Below are positions 9,030 to 17,932 of a stretch of 64,000 nucleotides of DNA, one piece after another. This DNA comes from CALBZG01 sp964486295 (GTDB taxonomy: Bacteria; Bacillota; Clostridia; Peptostreptococcales; Anaerovoracaceae): the NCBI GenBank assembly GCA_964486295.1, contig CAZAMF010000006.1, positions 1 to 64,000 on the forward strand. Reading direction: 5' to 3'. The notes beneath the pieces are model-generated. The model made no database searches. It had not been told where the DNA came from and saw only the letters and a program-made list of their open reading frames with translations. The position numbers and the translations under genes were made by a program. The number at the start of each line of letters is the position of its first letter. The stretch's first letter is position 1.

Positions 9030-10010
9030 TTACTTTACACCCAATCCGAATTTATCCTTGACTCTCTTCATGGTATTCTCCGCAATGGCCCCGGCCTTCT
9101 CGGCCCCCAGTTTCAAATCATCGATGAGCTCAGACGAATAACGGATCTCCTCATATCGTTCCCTGATCGGTGCCAGGGCATCAATGGTTATTTCCACCAG
9201 GTCTTTTTTGAAGTCGCCGTAACCGCGTCCCTGGTACATGGTCTCTAGCTCAGAAATATTTTTACCTGAAAAAGAACTGTATATGTTCAGCAGATTGCTG
9301 ATTCCCGGTTTGTTTTTCAGATCGAATTTTATAATTCCATCTGAGTCCGTAGTGGACTTCATAATGGATTTCTTTATTTTCTTGTCGTCATCCAGAAGGG
9401 AAATCCTACTTAAGATGTTTTCCGCCGACTTGCTCATTTTGGACGTCGGATCATCCAGCGACATAATCCTGGCCCCTTCCTTGAGAAAACGTCCGTCCGG
9501 TACAACAAAAGTCCCGTCAAAGCGGTTGTTGATACGGATCGCGATATCCCTGGTAATTTCAATATGCTGTTTTTGGTCGTGTCCTACGGGAACCATCTCC
9601 GTATCATAAAGCAGAATATCCGCAGCCATCAAGATCGGATAGGTGAACAGGCCCGCCGGCGCAGATTCCCTATTTTTACTTTTATCTTTGAATTGAGTCA
9701 TCCTCGAAAGCTCTCCCGTATAGGCATTGCACATCAGGATCCAGGCAAGTTCAGCATGACCCGGCACATCCGACTGGACAAATATGATATTTTTCTTTGG
9801 GTCTATGCCGATGGCGCAGTATAAGGCCGCGACATCCAGGATATGTCTTTTCAGCTCCTGGGGATCCTGGGGCAAGGTGATAGCATGAAGATCAACAACG
9901 CAGTATATGCATTGGTTGTCTTCCTGCAGTTCCACAAACTGTTTCAATGCTCCCAAATAATTTCCAATATGGATATTGCCTGTAGGCTGTACTCCCGAAA
10001 ATACTCTCAT
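9030..10010 (-). CDS. trpS: tryptophanyl-tRNA synthetase
   Basis: A 326-residue class I aminoacyl-tRNA synthetase that charges tRNA-Trp. The HIGH-type motif is HIGN (about residues 16-19, in GNIHIGNYLG) and the KMSKS loop is intact near residue 193. The length is normal. GGAGC lies upstream of the ATG. It follows sigF by about 86 bases and reads in the same direction. The tryptophan T-box lies downstream of it, so unlike many trpS genes it is not itself behind this T-box. Confidence 0.96.
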   Translation of the reverse strand: MRVFSGVQPTGNIHIGNYLGALKQFVELQEDNQCIYCVVDLHAITLPQDPQELKRHILDVAALYCAIGIDPKKNIIFVQSDVPGHAELAWILMCNAYTGELSRMTQFKDKSKNRESAPAGLFTYPILMAADILLYDTEMVPVGHDQKQHIEITRDIAIRINNRFDGTFVVPDGRFLKEGARIMSLDDPTSKMSKSAENILSRISLLDDDKKIKKSIMKSTTDSDGIIKFDLKNKPGISNLLNIYSSFSGKNISELETMYQGRGYGDFKKDLVEITIDALAPIRERYEEIRYSSELIDDLKLGAEKAGAIAENTMKRVKDKFGLGVK

Positions 10011-10096
10011 TTAGATTTGTGCTCCTTATCCTGTCTATTCGTTTTGTTTCTTTATTTTTTTCTTTATTTTGTTTCGTTATTTCGTATCGTCTTTGA

Positions 10097-10834
10097 TCAG
10101 TCTCTCCTGATTTCTTTCAGGAATTTATCTCTGATACTTTTTTCGACCCGCGAAACTGTCATCTGTGAAATGCCTAGAGCATTCCCTACTTCCGCCTGTG
10201 TCCTGTTTTCTACAAATCGCATACGGAAAATGTTTCTGTCCTGTTTCTTCAGATTGTCAAGGACTGCTTCGACTATTTCAGCATACTCGATGTTGCCGTA
10301 TCCCGATTCTTCCTGACCGGTGTACCGCTCAAGCATGGCGCTTTCTCCATCCTCTCCGGTATCATCAAATGTCTGGTCCAGGGAAAGCGGCGCATAGGAC
10401 TGGCTGCTCTCCATCGCTTCCAGTACCATCATTTCCGAAATTCCCATCTTTTCTCCGATTTCGGCAACAGTTGGCGTTCTGCCCAGTTCCTGCGTCAGGT
10501 CATCCCGCACCGTAGGGATCTGTCCCGCAAGACCTTTGAGTCTTCGCGGCACCTTGATGGTCCATTCTTTATCCCGGAAATGCTTCTTGATTTCTCCCAG
10601 GATGGTCGGTGTGGCAAAGCTGGAAAAAGCAAATCCCCTTTCCGGATCATATCTCTCCACAGCAGAAATCAGAGCCATAGCTCCTACTTGATATAAATCA
10701 TCGTAGTCCACGCCCTTACCCAGATATTTTCTAATTAATACATCTACCATATAAAGATGTTCTTCTACCAGAAGATTGCGCAAAGAAACATCGCCTGTCG
10801 CTTTATACTTGCTAAAAAGTTCTGCTTTATTCAT
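10097..10834 (-). CDS. sigF: RNA polymerase sigma factor of the SigB/SigF/SigG family
   Basis: A 245-residue sigma-70 family protein. Region 2 includes DYDDLYQVGAMALISAVERYDP, region 3 has VPRRLKG, and region 4 ends with the helix-turn-helix AEVGNALGISQMTVSRVEKS. It matches the sporulation/stress group (SigF, SigG, SigB), which is controlled by partner-switching anti-sigma factors. The gene directly upstream encodes such an anti-sigma protein, which supports SigF. No spoIIAA anti-anti-sigma gene is beside them. Whether it drives forespore genes or another response cannot be told from this window. Confidence 0.8.
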   Translation of the reverse strand: MNKAELFSKYKATGDVSLRNLLVEEHLYMVDVLIRKYLGKGVDYDDLYQVGAMALISAVERYDPERGFAFSSFATPTILGEIKKHFRDKEWTIKVPRRLKGLAGQIPTVRDDLTQELGRTPTVAEIGEKMGISEMMVLEAMESSQSYAPLSLDQTFDDTGEDGESAMLERYTGQEESGYGNIEYAEIVEAVLDNLKKQDRNIFRMRFVENRTQAEVGNALGISQMTVSRVEKSIRDKFLKEIRRD

Positions 10835-10874
10835 TTACACGTCCTCGGGATGCTAATTTAGACAGAATAATGAC

Positions 10875-11288
10875 TTATCTGTGTTGCCGTATTTTCTCCA
10901 TGATCAGTTTTCGTCCGCCCTCGGCGGATTCTTTCAGTTCTGCTTTATCCATAAGAGAACTGATAATGAACATAGAAAGTTCGCCTTCTTTCGGGCAATT
11001 TCCACATCTGACGCAATCCCTTTTTTCGATTGTGAATCCGGCATTGCTTTCAGAAATCGTGATATGCATCGTGTCGTCCACCATACCGCATACCACAAGA
11101 AACCGGCCAATAAGCTCCTTATGTCCGTGACAGCAAATAACTTTCCACGCCTCGGAAACAGCCACACTCATATCCTCCACTTCCAGCATGGAAAAGCCGG
11201 ATGTACTTGCATAGGATGCAACTGCCAGTCTGGCAGTGGTGACATTTTCCCTGTTGCCTGGCAAGGAAAATCGTAATTGGTTTGGCAT
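10875..11288 (-). CDS. SpoIIAB/RsbW-like anti-sigma factor with altered ATP site and CxxCxxC motif
   Basis: A 137-residue protein with the GHKL anti-sigma outline. An N-terminal strand is followed by AVSEA (start of the N box) and a C-terminal SSLMDKAEL that matches the MDEV end of SpoIIAB. Key positions differ from canonical SpoIIAB. The Mg-binding Asn of the N box aligns with Val. The DxGxG box reads ESNAG. The GxG of the second glycine box is absent. In the ATP-lid region it carries CVRCGNC, a CxxCxxC cluster. It lies between gyrA and sigF, likely in one transcript, and should bind the adjacent sigma factor. Function is inferred from the fold outline and context. Confidence 0.7.
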   Translation of the reverse strand: MPNQLRFSLPGNRENVTTARLAVASYASTSGFSMLEVEDMSVAVSEAWKVICCHGHKELIGRFLVVCGMVDDTMHITISESNAGFTIEKRDCVRCGNCPKEGELSMFIISSLMDKAELKESAEGGRKLIMEKIRQHR

Positions 11289-11327
11289 ATTGTTTTGACT
11301 CCTTTAACTTACACCTCATTCAGAGGT

Positions 11328-13844
11328 TTATTCCGTATCCATAGAAAACTGGCCTTCATCATCAGAATAGCTCTTTTTTTCTTTTTCTTCAGGGACGATC
11401 ATCCCTTCTTCAAGATCTTCCGGAACCACCTTTGCTAAAGCGATGATATTGACTTCAGCAGACACTTTCATAATCTTGACGCCCTGCGTCGCCCTTCCAA
11501 GCTTAGAGACATCACCCGCATTGATTCGGATAATGATACCATCCGAATTGATCAGAAGAACATCATCCTCTTTTCCCACGACCATAGCCCCTATCAATTC
11601 TCCGGTTTTTTTGAATTTTGCCTTATCGTAGGTCAAAAGGCCTTTACCGCCTCGTACCTGGATTTTGTAGTCTTCCACCGGCGTTCTTTTCCCATAGCCG
11701 TTCCGGGTAACCACCAGCAGCTCCTGACCAGGCTCAACCAGTTCCATGGACACGACTTCATCGTCCTTTTCAAGCTTGATGGCTCTTACGCCTCCAGATA
11801 TGCGCCCCATCGGACGAACATCCTCTTCGGAAAAACAAATGCATTTGCCGTTCTTGGTCACGATGATCACATTGTTTTTCCCGGTAGACTGGCTAATGCC
11901 TATCAGCTCATCGCCATCTTTCAGGTTGATGGCAATCAGGCCTGTTTTGCGGTTCGTGTCAAACTGTGAAAGCGACGTTTTCTTGATGGTACCCTGCTTC
12001 GTGACACCAATCAGATATTCATCTTCGACGAATTCCTTTACAGGTATTATAGCAGTGATTCTTTCACGCTGCATGAGATTCAGGAAGTTAACCGCAGGGG
12101 TCCCCTTTGCCGTGCGGGTCGCTTCAGGGATTTCATATGCCTTTATTCTGTGGGCCTTTCCGGTGTTAGTGAAGAACATCAGGTAGTCGTGAGTGGATGT
12201 CATAATCAGGCTCTTAACAAAGTCGTTTTCTCTGGTTGTGACGCCCATGATGCCTTTGCCGCCTCGCTTCTGGGTTTTGTAAGTGTCTACAGATACTCTC
12301 TTTATATACCCTAAGTAAGTCAGTGTAATCGCAACCTTTTGCTGTTCAATCAGATCTTCTTCGTCTATTTCGCTGACATCGGCTACGATCTTTGTCCTGC
12401 GCGGGTCCGAGTACTTTTTCTTTATCTCTGAAAGCTCATCTTTAATGACTCCCATCAGAAGCTGTTCATCTTCTAAAAGACGCCTGTAGTAAGCGATCAT
12501 CTTTTGCAGGTCCGCGTATTCATTTTCAATCTTTTCACGCTCAAGACCCTGCAGTCGTGCGAGTCTCATATCCAGAATAGCCTGAGCTTGGATCTCAGAA
12601 AGGCCGAAGCGCATCATCAGGTTTTCTTTAGCGTCATTATAACTGGAACGGATAATTTTGATAATTTCATCAATATTATCAAGAGCGATCCTTAAGCCCT
12701 CCAGTATGTGAGCTCTTGCCTCAGCCTTGCTCAAATCATACTGGGTCCTTCTGGTGACGACAGATTTCTGATGTTTCAGGTATTCAGTAAGTATTTCCTT
12801 CAGATTCAGTACCTTTGGCACACCGTCGACGATAGCAAGCATGATCATGCTGAAGCTTTCCTGCAACTGGGTGTGTTTGTAAAGTCTGTTCAGTGTAACC
12901 TGGGCGTTGGCGTCTCTCTTTAGCTCAATGACGATTCGCATGCCGTTGCGGTTGCTTTCGTCCCGAATTGTCGCTATGCCATCGATTTTTTTATCCTTTA
13001 CCAGCTCAGCTATTCTTTCCTGCAGCACAGCTTTGTTTACTTGATAAGGTATTTCGGTGACAATGATCTGCTGCCTTCCCTTTGCTGCCTCTTCTATTTC
13101 GCAGGTGGCGCGGACAAGCACCTTGCCACGGCCGGTACGATAGGCTTCTTTTGCGCTGTTTTTCCCAAGGATCGTCGCTCCGGTAGGGAAATCAGGTCCT
13201 TTTATGCTCTTTATGAGTTCTTCCACCGTGTTTTCAGGATCGTCGATCAGTTTGATCGTTGCATCTATTACTTCTCCCAAATTATGGGGAGGTATGGATG
13301 TTGCCATGCCTACAGCGATACCATTGGAACCGTTCACCAGTAGATTGGGATATCTGGCCGGGAGGACCGTCGGCTCCTGCTCTTCTTCGTCGAAGTTCGG
13401 CATGAAATCCACAGTATCCTTTTCAATATCCCGCAGCATCTGAAGTGCGAGAGGCGTCATCCTGGCTTCAGTATAACGCATGGCCGCCGCGCCGTCACCG
13501 TCAACAGAGCCAAAGTTTCCATGGCCATCCACCAGCATATATCTGGTTGAAAAGTCCTGAGCCAGGCGCACCATGGCATCATAAATGGAGCTGTCGCCGT
13601 GAGGGTGATATTTACCCATGACTTCTCCCACGATACGGGCAGATTTCTTATGGGGTTTGTCCGGGGTCACCCCAAGTCCGTTCATACCGAAAAGTATTCT
13701 TCTGTGAACAGGTTTAAGGCCGTCACGGACATCCGGAAGAGCTCTTCCCACGATAACGCTCATTGCGTAATCTATATAAGAGTCTTTCATCTCATCATGA
13801 ATTTCGCTCTGTATCAGTTTCGTGTCTTCTATCAAATTTGTCAT
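11328..13844 (-). CDS. gyrA: DNA gyrase subunit A
   Basis: An 838-residue type IIA topoisomerase subunit that cuts and religates DNA. The catalytic Tyr124 lies in AAMRYTEARM. The quinolone-determining stretch HPHGDSSIYD keeps the drug-sensitive Ser (85) and Asp (89). Six-bladed C-terminal repeats include the GyrA-box-like segment around QKRGGKG. The C-terminus is acidic. It follows gyrB by 19 bases and is followed by the anti-sigma and sigma genes. Confidence 0.98.
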   Translation of the reverse strand: MTNLIEDTKLIQSEIHDEMKDSYIDYAMSVIVGRALPDVRDGLKPVHRRILFGMNGLGVTPDKPHKKSARIVGEVMGKYHPHGDSSIYDAMVRLAQDFSTRYMLVDGHGNFGSVDGDGAAAMRYTEARMTPLALQMLRDIEKDTVDFMPNFDEEEQEPTVLPARYPNLLVNGSNGIAVGMATSIPPHNLGEVIDATIKLIDDPENTVEELIKSIKGPDFPTGATILGKNSAKEAYRTGRGKVLVRATCEIEEAAKGRQQIIVTEIPYQVNKAVLQERIAELVKDKKIDGIATIRDESNRNGMRIVIELKRDANAQVTLNRLYKHTQLQESFSMIMLAIVDGVPKVLNLKEILTEYLKHQKSVVTRRTQYDLSKAEARAHILEGLRIALDNIDEIIKIIRSSYNDAKENLMMRFGLSEIQAQAILDMRLARLQGLEREKIENEYADLQKMIAYYRRLLEDEQLLMGVIKDELSEIKKKYSDPRRTKIVADVSEIDEEDLIEQQKVAITLTYLGYIKRVSVDTYKTQKRGGKGIMGVTTRENDFVKSLIMTSTHDYLMFFTNTGKAHRIKAYEIPEATRTAKGTPAVNFLNLMQRERITAIIPVKEFVEDEYLIGVTKQGTIKKTSLSQFDTNRKTGLIAINLKDGDELIGISQSTGKNNVIIVTKNGKCICFSEEDVRPMGRISGGVRAIKLEKDDEVVSMELVEPGQELLVVTRNGYGKRTPVEDYKIQVRGGKGLLTYDKAKFKKTGELIGAMVVGKEDDVLLINSDGIIIRINAGDVSKLGRATQGVKIMKVSAEVNIIALAKVVPEDLEEGMIVPEEKEKKSYSDDEGQFSMDTE

Positions 13845-13863
13845 TTGGCTTATCCCTGCTTTC

Positions 13864-15783
13864 CTAAATATCTATTGTTGCATATTTTGCGTTGCTTTCT
13901 ATGAATTTTTTGCGCGGGGCGACCTTGTCTCCCATCAGTGTGGTGAATATTTCATCCGCCGCAGTGGTGTCTTCCAAAGTAATCTGCTTCAGAATCCGGG
14001 TTTTATAATCCATCGTAGTTTCCCAAAGCTGATGAAAATCCATTTCACCAAGGCCTTTGTACCTTTGGATATCAGCCTTTCCCGGTTTCTCCGAAATTTG
14101 AGCCATTAACTTTTCCTGCTCCCTCTCATTGTAGGTATAGTACACATCTTTTCCTTTTTTTGTCATGAACAAAGGCGGCTGAGCGGCATAGACATACCCG
14201 CCTTCGATCAGCGGCGTCATGTATCTGTAGAAGAAAGTCAGCAGCAGTGTTCGGATGTGCGCTCCGTCCACATCGGCATCTGTCATAATAATAATTTTAT
14301 GATATCTGAGTTTTTCTATGTCAAAGTCAGGTCCGACCCCGCAGCCGAAAGCTGTGATCATGTTCTTGATTTCTTCGGAGCTCAGAATTTTTTCAAGCCT
14401 TGCTTTCTCAACGTTCAGGATCTTTCCTCTTAGCGGAAGGATCGCCTGACGGGCCCGGTCTCTTCCCTGTTTGGCGCTGCCTCCTGCGGAGTCCCCCTCA
14501 ACGAGGAAAATTTCTGAAAGAGCTGGATTTTTCTCCTGGCAATCTGCCAGTTTGCCCGGTAGAGCATTGTCTTCCAGAACGCTTTTTCTTCGGGTCAGTT
14601 CCCGTGCTTTTCTTGCCGCTTCCCTCGCTCTGGCGGACCGCAGGCATTTGTCAATGATAGACCTGGCCTGCTGCGGATTTTCCTCCAGGAACGCGGTGAG
14701 ATTTTCATTCGTCGTGGTTTCAACAAAGCCCCTCATGACACTGTTTCCCAGTTTTGTTTTTGTCTGTCCTTCAAATTGAGGGTTTTCCAGCTTTACAGAA
14801 ACGATCGCCGTCAGACCTTCCCGCACATCCTCTCCCGAAAGAGGCTCGTCGTTCTCCTTCAGGAATTTATTCTTTTTCGCATAATCGTTGAACACTCTGG
14901 TCAGTGCAGACTTGAAGCCGATCAGATGCATTCCGCCTTCCGTGGTGTTGATGTTATTTGCATAGCAAAGAACCATCTCGGTATACCGGTCGGTATATTG
15001 CATCGCCACCTCGACCTGCATTTCTTTTCCCGAAAGTTCAAAATAGATTATATCATGGTGAATCACTTCTTTGTTTTGGTTTATATGCTTCACAAACTCT
15101 CTGATTCCGCCTTCATAATGAAAGACCTCCAGGTGCTTCCTATCTGGCCTTTCATCCTTTAGCGTGATTTTTACACCTTTGTTCAGAAAAGCCATTTCTC
15201 TGAGCCGGTGTTCCAGCGTTGCATAATCGAATTCTATGTCTTCAAATATTTCATTGTCCGGCCAGAAGGTGGTTTTGGATCCGGTTTTTTTCGATTCACC
15301 GATTTCCTTCAGCGGACATACTGTTTTACCGCGACTATAGCACTGGTAGTATATTTTACCGTTTCTTTTGATTTCAACTTCCATTTTGGAAGAAAGTGCA
15401 TTTACCACGGACGCGCCCACTCCATGGAGTCCGCCGGAAACCTTATATCCGCCGCCGCCGAACTTTCCGCCTGCATGGAGCACGGTATGGATAACTTCAA
15501 CGGCAGGCAAGCCGAGTTTCGGATGCTTGTCAACAGGCATACCCCTGCCGTCATCTTCCACTACGATGGAGTTGTCTGCCTGAATTGTAATATTGATAGA
15601 TTTACAGTAGCCTGCCAATGCTTCATCCACTGAGTTGTCCACTATTTCATAGACGAGATGGTGAAGCCCTTTTGGACCTGTAGATCCTATATACATGCCG
15701 GGTCTTTTCCTGACGGGTTCCAGCCCCTCCAGAACCTGTATCTGCGCAGCATCGTACTGCTGCTGTTCCGTATTCGGTGTCAT
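13864..15783 (-). CDS. gyrB: DNA gyrase subunit B
   Basis: The 639-residue ATPase subunit of gyrase. GHKL motifs include EIVDNSVDEA and DDGRGMPVD, and the Toprim domain has EGDSAGG and DADVDGAHI. The short form without the extra enterobacterial insertion is expected in Bacillota. The open frame extends to 15813, but AAGGAG precedes the ATG at 15783, which is taken as the start. A sigma-A promoter about 85 bases upstream and a terminator beyond it separate this unit from the recF side. Confidence 0.98.
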   Translation of the reverse strand: MTPNTEQQQYDAAQIQVLEGLEPVRKRPGMYIGSTGPKGLHHLVYEIVDNSVDEALAGYCKSINITIQADNSIVVEDDGRGMPVDKHPKLGLPAVEVIHTVLHAGGKFGGGGYKVSGGLHGVGASVVNALSSKMEVEIKRNGKIYYQCYSRGKTVCPLKEIGESKKTGSKTTFWPDNEIFEDIEFDYATLEHRLREMAFLNKGVKITLKDERPDRKHLEVFHYEGGIREFVKHINQNKEVIHHDIIYFELSGKEMQVEVAMQYTDRYTEMVLCYANNINTTEGGMHLIGFKSALTRVFNDYAKKNKFLKENDEPLSGEDVREGLTAIVSVKLENPQFEGQTKTKLGNSVMRGFVETTTNENLTAFLEENPQQARSIIDKCLRSARAREAARKARELTRRKSVLEDNALPGKLADCQEKNPALSEIFLVEGDSAGGSAKQGRDRARQAILPLRGKILNVEKARLEKILSSEEIKNMITAFGCGVGPDFDIEKLRYHKIIIMTDADVDGAHIRTLLLTFFYRYMTPLIEGGYVYAAQPPLFMTKKGKDVYYTYNEREQEKLMAQISEKPGKADIQRYKGLGEMDFHQLWETTMDYKTRILKQITLEDTTAADEIFTTLMGDKVAPRKKFIESNAKYATIDI

Positions 15784-15865
15784 AAATACTTCTCCTTTTT
15801 TGCCCTTCTTCACTGCTTTTTTATGGATATTCCATCTTTTACCTATATCTTTGCATACACTATAT

Positions 15866-15894
15866 ATTGTACTCTAAAATTACGTTAATTACAA
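15866..15894 (-). promoter_or_regulatory. gyrB promoter
   Basis: Leftward: TTGTAA at 15894-15889, 17-base spacer, TACAAT at 15871-15866, about 85 bases before the gyrB start. The rest of the 298-base gap (15784-16081) holds the terminator at 16002-16027 and otherwise only AT-rich sequence. Confidence 0.7.
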
Positions 15895-16001
15895 GGGATT
15901 TTAGGCATTATGGAGAAATTGGATATTTTGTCGTTTTTCGCCGTTTAAATCGTCGATTTTCACGATTATAATGTCAAAATACGTCGCTATATAACCCATC
16001 A

Positions 16002-16027
16002 AAAATGGCGGGTTCCCCCGCCATTTT
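16002..16027 (-). terminator. intrinsic terminator after the lipoprotein gene
   Basis: Perfect 11-base stem AAAATGGCGGG/CCCGCCATTTT with a four-base loop and a T tract on the leftward strand. It ends the recF-side operon before the gyrB promoter. The rightward strand also ends in T's, so it may act in both directions. Confidence 0.85.
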
Positions 16028-16080
16028 GTTTGTGCCTCGTGAACACAATATTTCGACAATATTTGATTGGCTGTTTCTGC

Positions 16081-16758
16081 TCAGCCTGCGTTAGTCATGT
16101 TGGAGTAGTCCGAAGGGATGGCAAACACGGAATCGTCCACTTCCCGGCTGATTTTGTTGATGTACATCATCGTCTCCTCCGTTTTCAGCGCAGCCCATTC
16201 GTCAGTACCTTCCAGGAAATAAAAGGTGACATCGCTTTGCGTATTTCCGTTTTCATCCGTTTGGACAAGAGGTGTCAGACGTTCATAATCATACATCACG
16301 CCTCCGATTTCCTCTCTCCCTGTTTTTACTTCATAATCAGAAACCTGGTCTTCATGGATCATGAAAGCCATTCCTTCCACGTCAACCGGTTCTCCCGAAG
16401 CCATATATGCCTTATAATCGTGCATAACGATGAAGGATCCGGCTGAATTTGTGATCAGTGATACCGGTCCCATCTCCGGATCTTCGGTGTCCATTCTGAT
16501 GTTTTTATCTTTGATATATAGTTTTACATTGACCAGATCGTTGTCAAATTCTGTGGTGAAATCCATGTAAAGCGGATGCTCATCAATGTTCATAATATCC
16601 GAAGCAATGCCTATATACTTAAATTCCGGCTCCTGAACAGGTTCCTCTGTTGCCGGCGGCTGCTCTTCCGGTTCACTTGTCTTCTCACCGCATGCGGCGA
16701 CCCCGAAAATGATCAGAACTGCAATCATGATCAGCATCCATTTTTTATTGACGTTCAT
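16081..16758 (-). CDS. putative lipoprotein (unknown function)
   Basis: A 225-residue exported lipoprotein. The N-terminus has a Lys-containing start, a hydrophobic run and the lipobox VAAC, giving lipidation at Cys23. After it comes an acidic Pro/Glu-rich linker of about 22 residues. The mature domain (about residues 45-225) resembles LolA-like or DUF4412-type beta-rich proteins in layout, but I cannot assign a family from sequence alone. It sits between recF and gyrB, where many Clostridia have no such gene, and is probably the last gene of the recF-side operon. Confidence 0.75.
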   Translation of the reverse strand: MNVNKKWMLIMIAVLIIFGVAACGEKTSEPEEQPPATEEPVQEPEFKYIGIASDIMNIDEHPLYMDFTTEFDNDLVNVKLYIKDKNIRMDTEDPEMGPVSLITNSAGSFIVMHDYKAYMASGEPVDVEGMAFMIHEDQVSDYEVKTGREEIGGVMYDYERLTPLVQTDENGNTQSDVTFYFLEGTDEWAALKTEETMMYINKISREVDDSVFAIPSDYSNMTNAG

Positions 16759-16798
16759 TGTCCGTTTCTCCTTTTCGCGCTATTGCTCTACGGCTTTT

Positions 16799-17914
16799 TT
16801 AAAGTATACCGTCTTCCGAATGGGGTGTCAACGGCTTCGGCATGCCGTCATTTTCTGAAATATGCCCTTCATTTACCAACAACGTTTTTCCTTCAGGCAG
16901 ATTGTTTCTGACTTTTTCGGTGAGTTCCGCTGTCGTAATAAAAAGCTGTACATCTCCCAAGGAATTGATTAAAAAAGTTTGTCTTTCAGCATCCAGTTCG
17001 GATAATACATCATCAAGAAGTAGGATGGCGTCTTCTCCTGTTTCTTCCCTTATCAGCTTCAGTTCTGCCAGTTTCAGGGACAAAGCAGCTGTTCTTTGCT
17101 GTCCCTGCGACCCGTAATGCCGTATATCGATCCCGTTTACAGACAGCATCAGGTCGTCTTTATGGGGGCCGGCGCCGGTGCTGCGTCTTGCGATGTCTGT
17201 GACGTGGCTTTTAGTGAGTTTTTCCAGCAGATTTCCTGAGCAGTTCGGTTCATATGCAACTTCCAGATCTTCGTTTCCGTTGGTGATTCTTTTGTGAAGT
17301 TCTCTGCTCAATTTGTTGAGTTTTTCCACGAACTTCTTTCTTTCCTCAATAAGCTGCTGGCCATAGTAGGCAAGACTCTGATCCCAGACGGAAAGATTGT
17401 CATCTTCCACATACCGTTCCTTCAGCAGGGCGTTTCTCTGAGCCAGGGCTTTTTTGTAGGCGGAAAGATTTCTATAATAACTTGGTTTCAGCTGACAGAT
17501 TTCGCGATCCATAAAGCGCCGTCTCTTCTCCGGTTCATCTTTGACGATTTTTAAATCTTCCGGCGAGAAAATAACCGTATAAATATTTTCAAGAAGGTCT
17601 GAATTTTTCTGGGCTCTGACTCCATCGATTCTGATCCCTTTGCTGTCCTCGGATATCGCGATCTCCACCTGCAGTTCTTCCCCGTCTTTGAAGGCAATCG
17701 CTTCGATCCTCAGAAAGTCTGCTCCAAAACGAATCATTTCACTGTCCCGCCCGGTCCTGAATGATTTACCCAGGGAAGTCGTGTAGATGGCTTCCAGAAG
17801 GTTTGTCTTTCCCTGCGCATTTTTCCCCAGAAGAATATTGACCTTTTTATCAAACTCAATGTCAAGATCGTGATAATTCCTGAAATCTTTAAGCTTCAGC
17901 CGTTTAATGTACAT
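16799..17914 (-). CDS. recF: DNA replication and repair protein RecF
   Basis: A 371-residue SMC-like ATPase that helps load RecA at gaps. Walker A is GKNAQGKTN near residue 30. The signature block YGSQGQQRTAALSLKLAEL and Walker B LLLDDVLSELD lie near residues 270-310. GGAGAG before the ATG supports the start. It follows mnmG by only 18 bases, whereas in most Bacillota recF follows dnaN and an S4-domain gene; see the finding on origin-region order. No S4 (YaaA) gene is present here. Confidence 0.97.
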   Translation of the reverse strand: MYIKRLKLKDFRNYHDLDIEFDKKVNILLGKNAQGKTNLLEAIYTTSLGKSFRTGRDSEMIRFGADFLRIEAIAFKDGEELQVEIAISEDSKGIRIDGVRAQKNSDLLENIYTVIFSPEDLKIVKDEPEKRRRFMDREICQLKPSYYRNLSAYKKALAQRNALLKERYVEDDNLSVWDQSLAYYGQQLIEERKKFVEKLNKLSRELHKRITNGNEDLEVAYEPNCSGNLLEKLTKSHVTDIARRSTGAGPHKDDLMLSVNGIDIRHYGSQGQQRTAALSLKLAELKLIREETGEDAILLLDDVLSELDAERQTFLINSLGDVQLFITTAELTEKVRNNLPEGKTLLVNEGHISENDGMPKPLTPHSEDGIL

Positions 17915-17932
17915 TTTTAAACTCTCCGGTTT

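Noticed and set aside
15784..16080. Small RNA or extra gene between gyrB and the lipoprotein gene
   Set aside because: Only a promoter and a terminator are visible; no open frame with a start and no further structured element.
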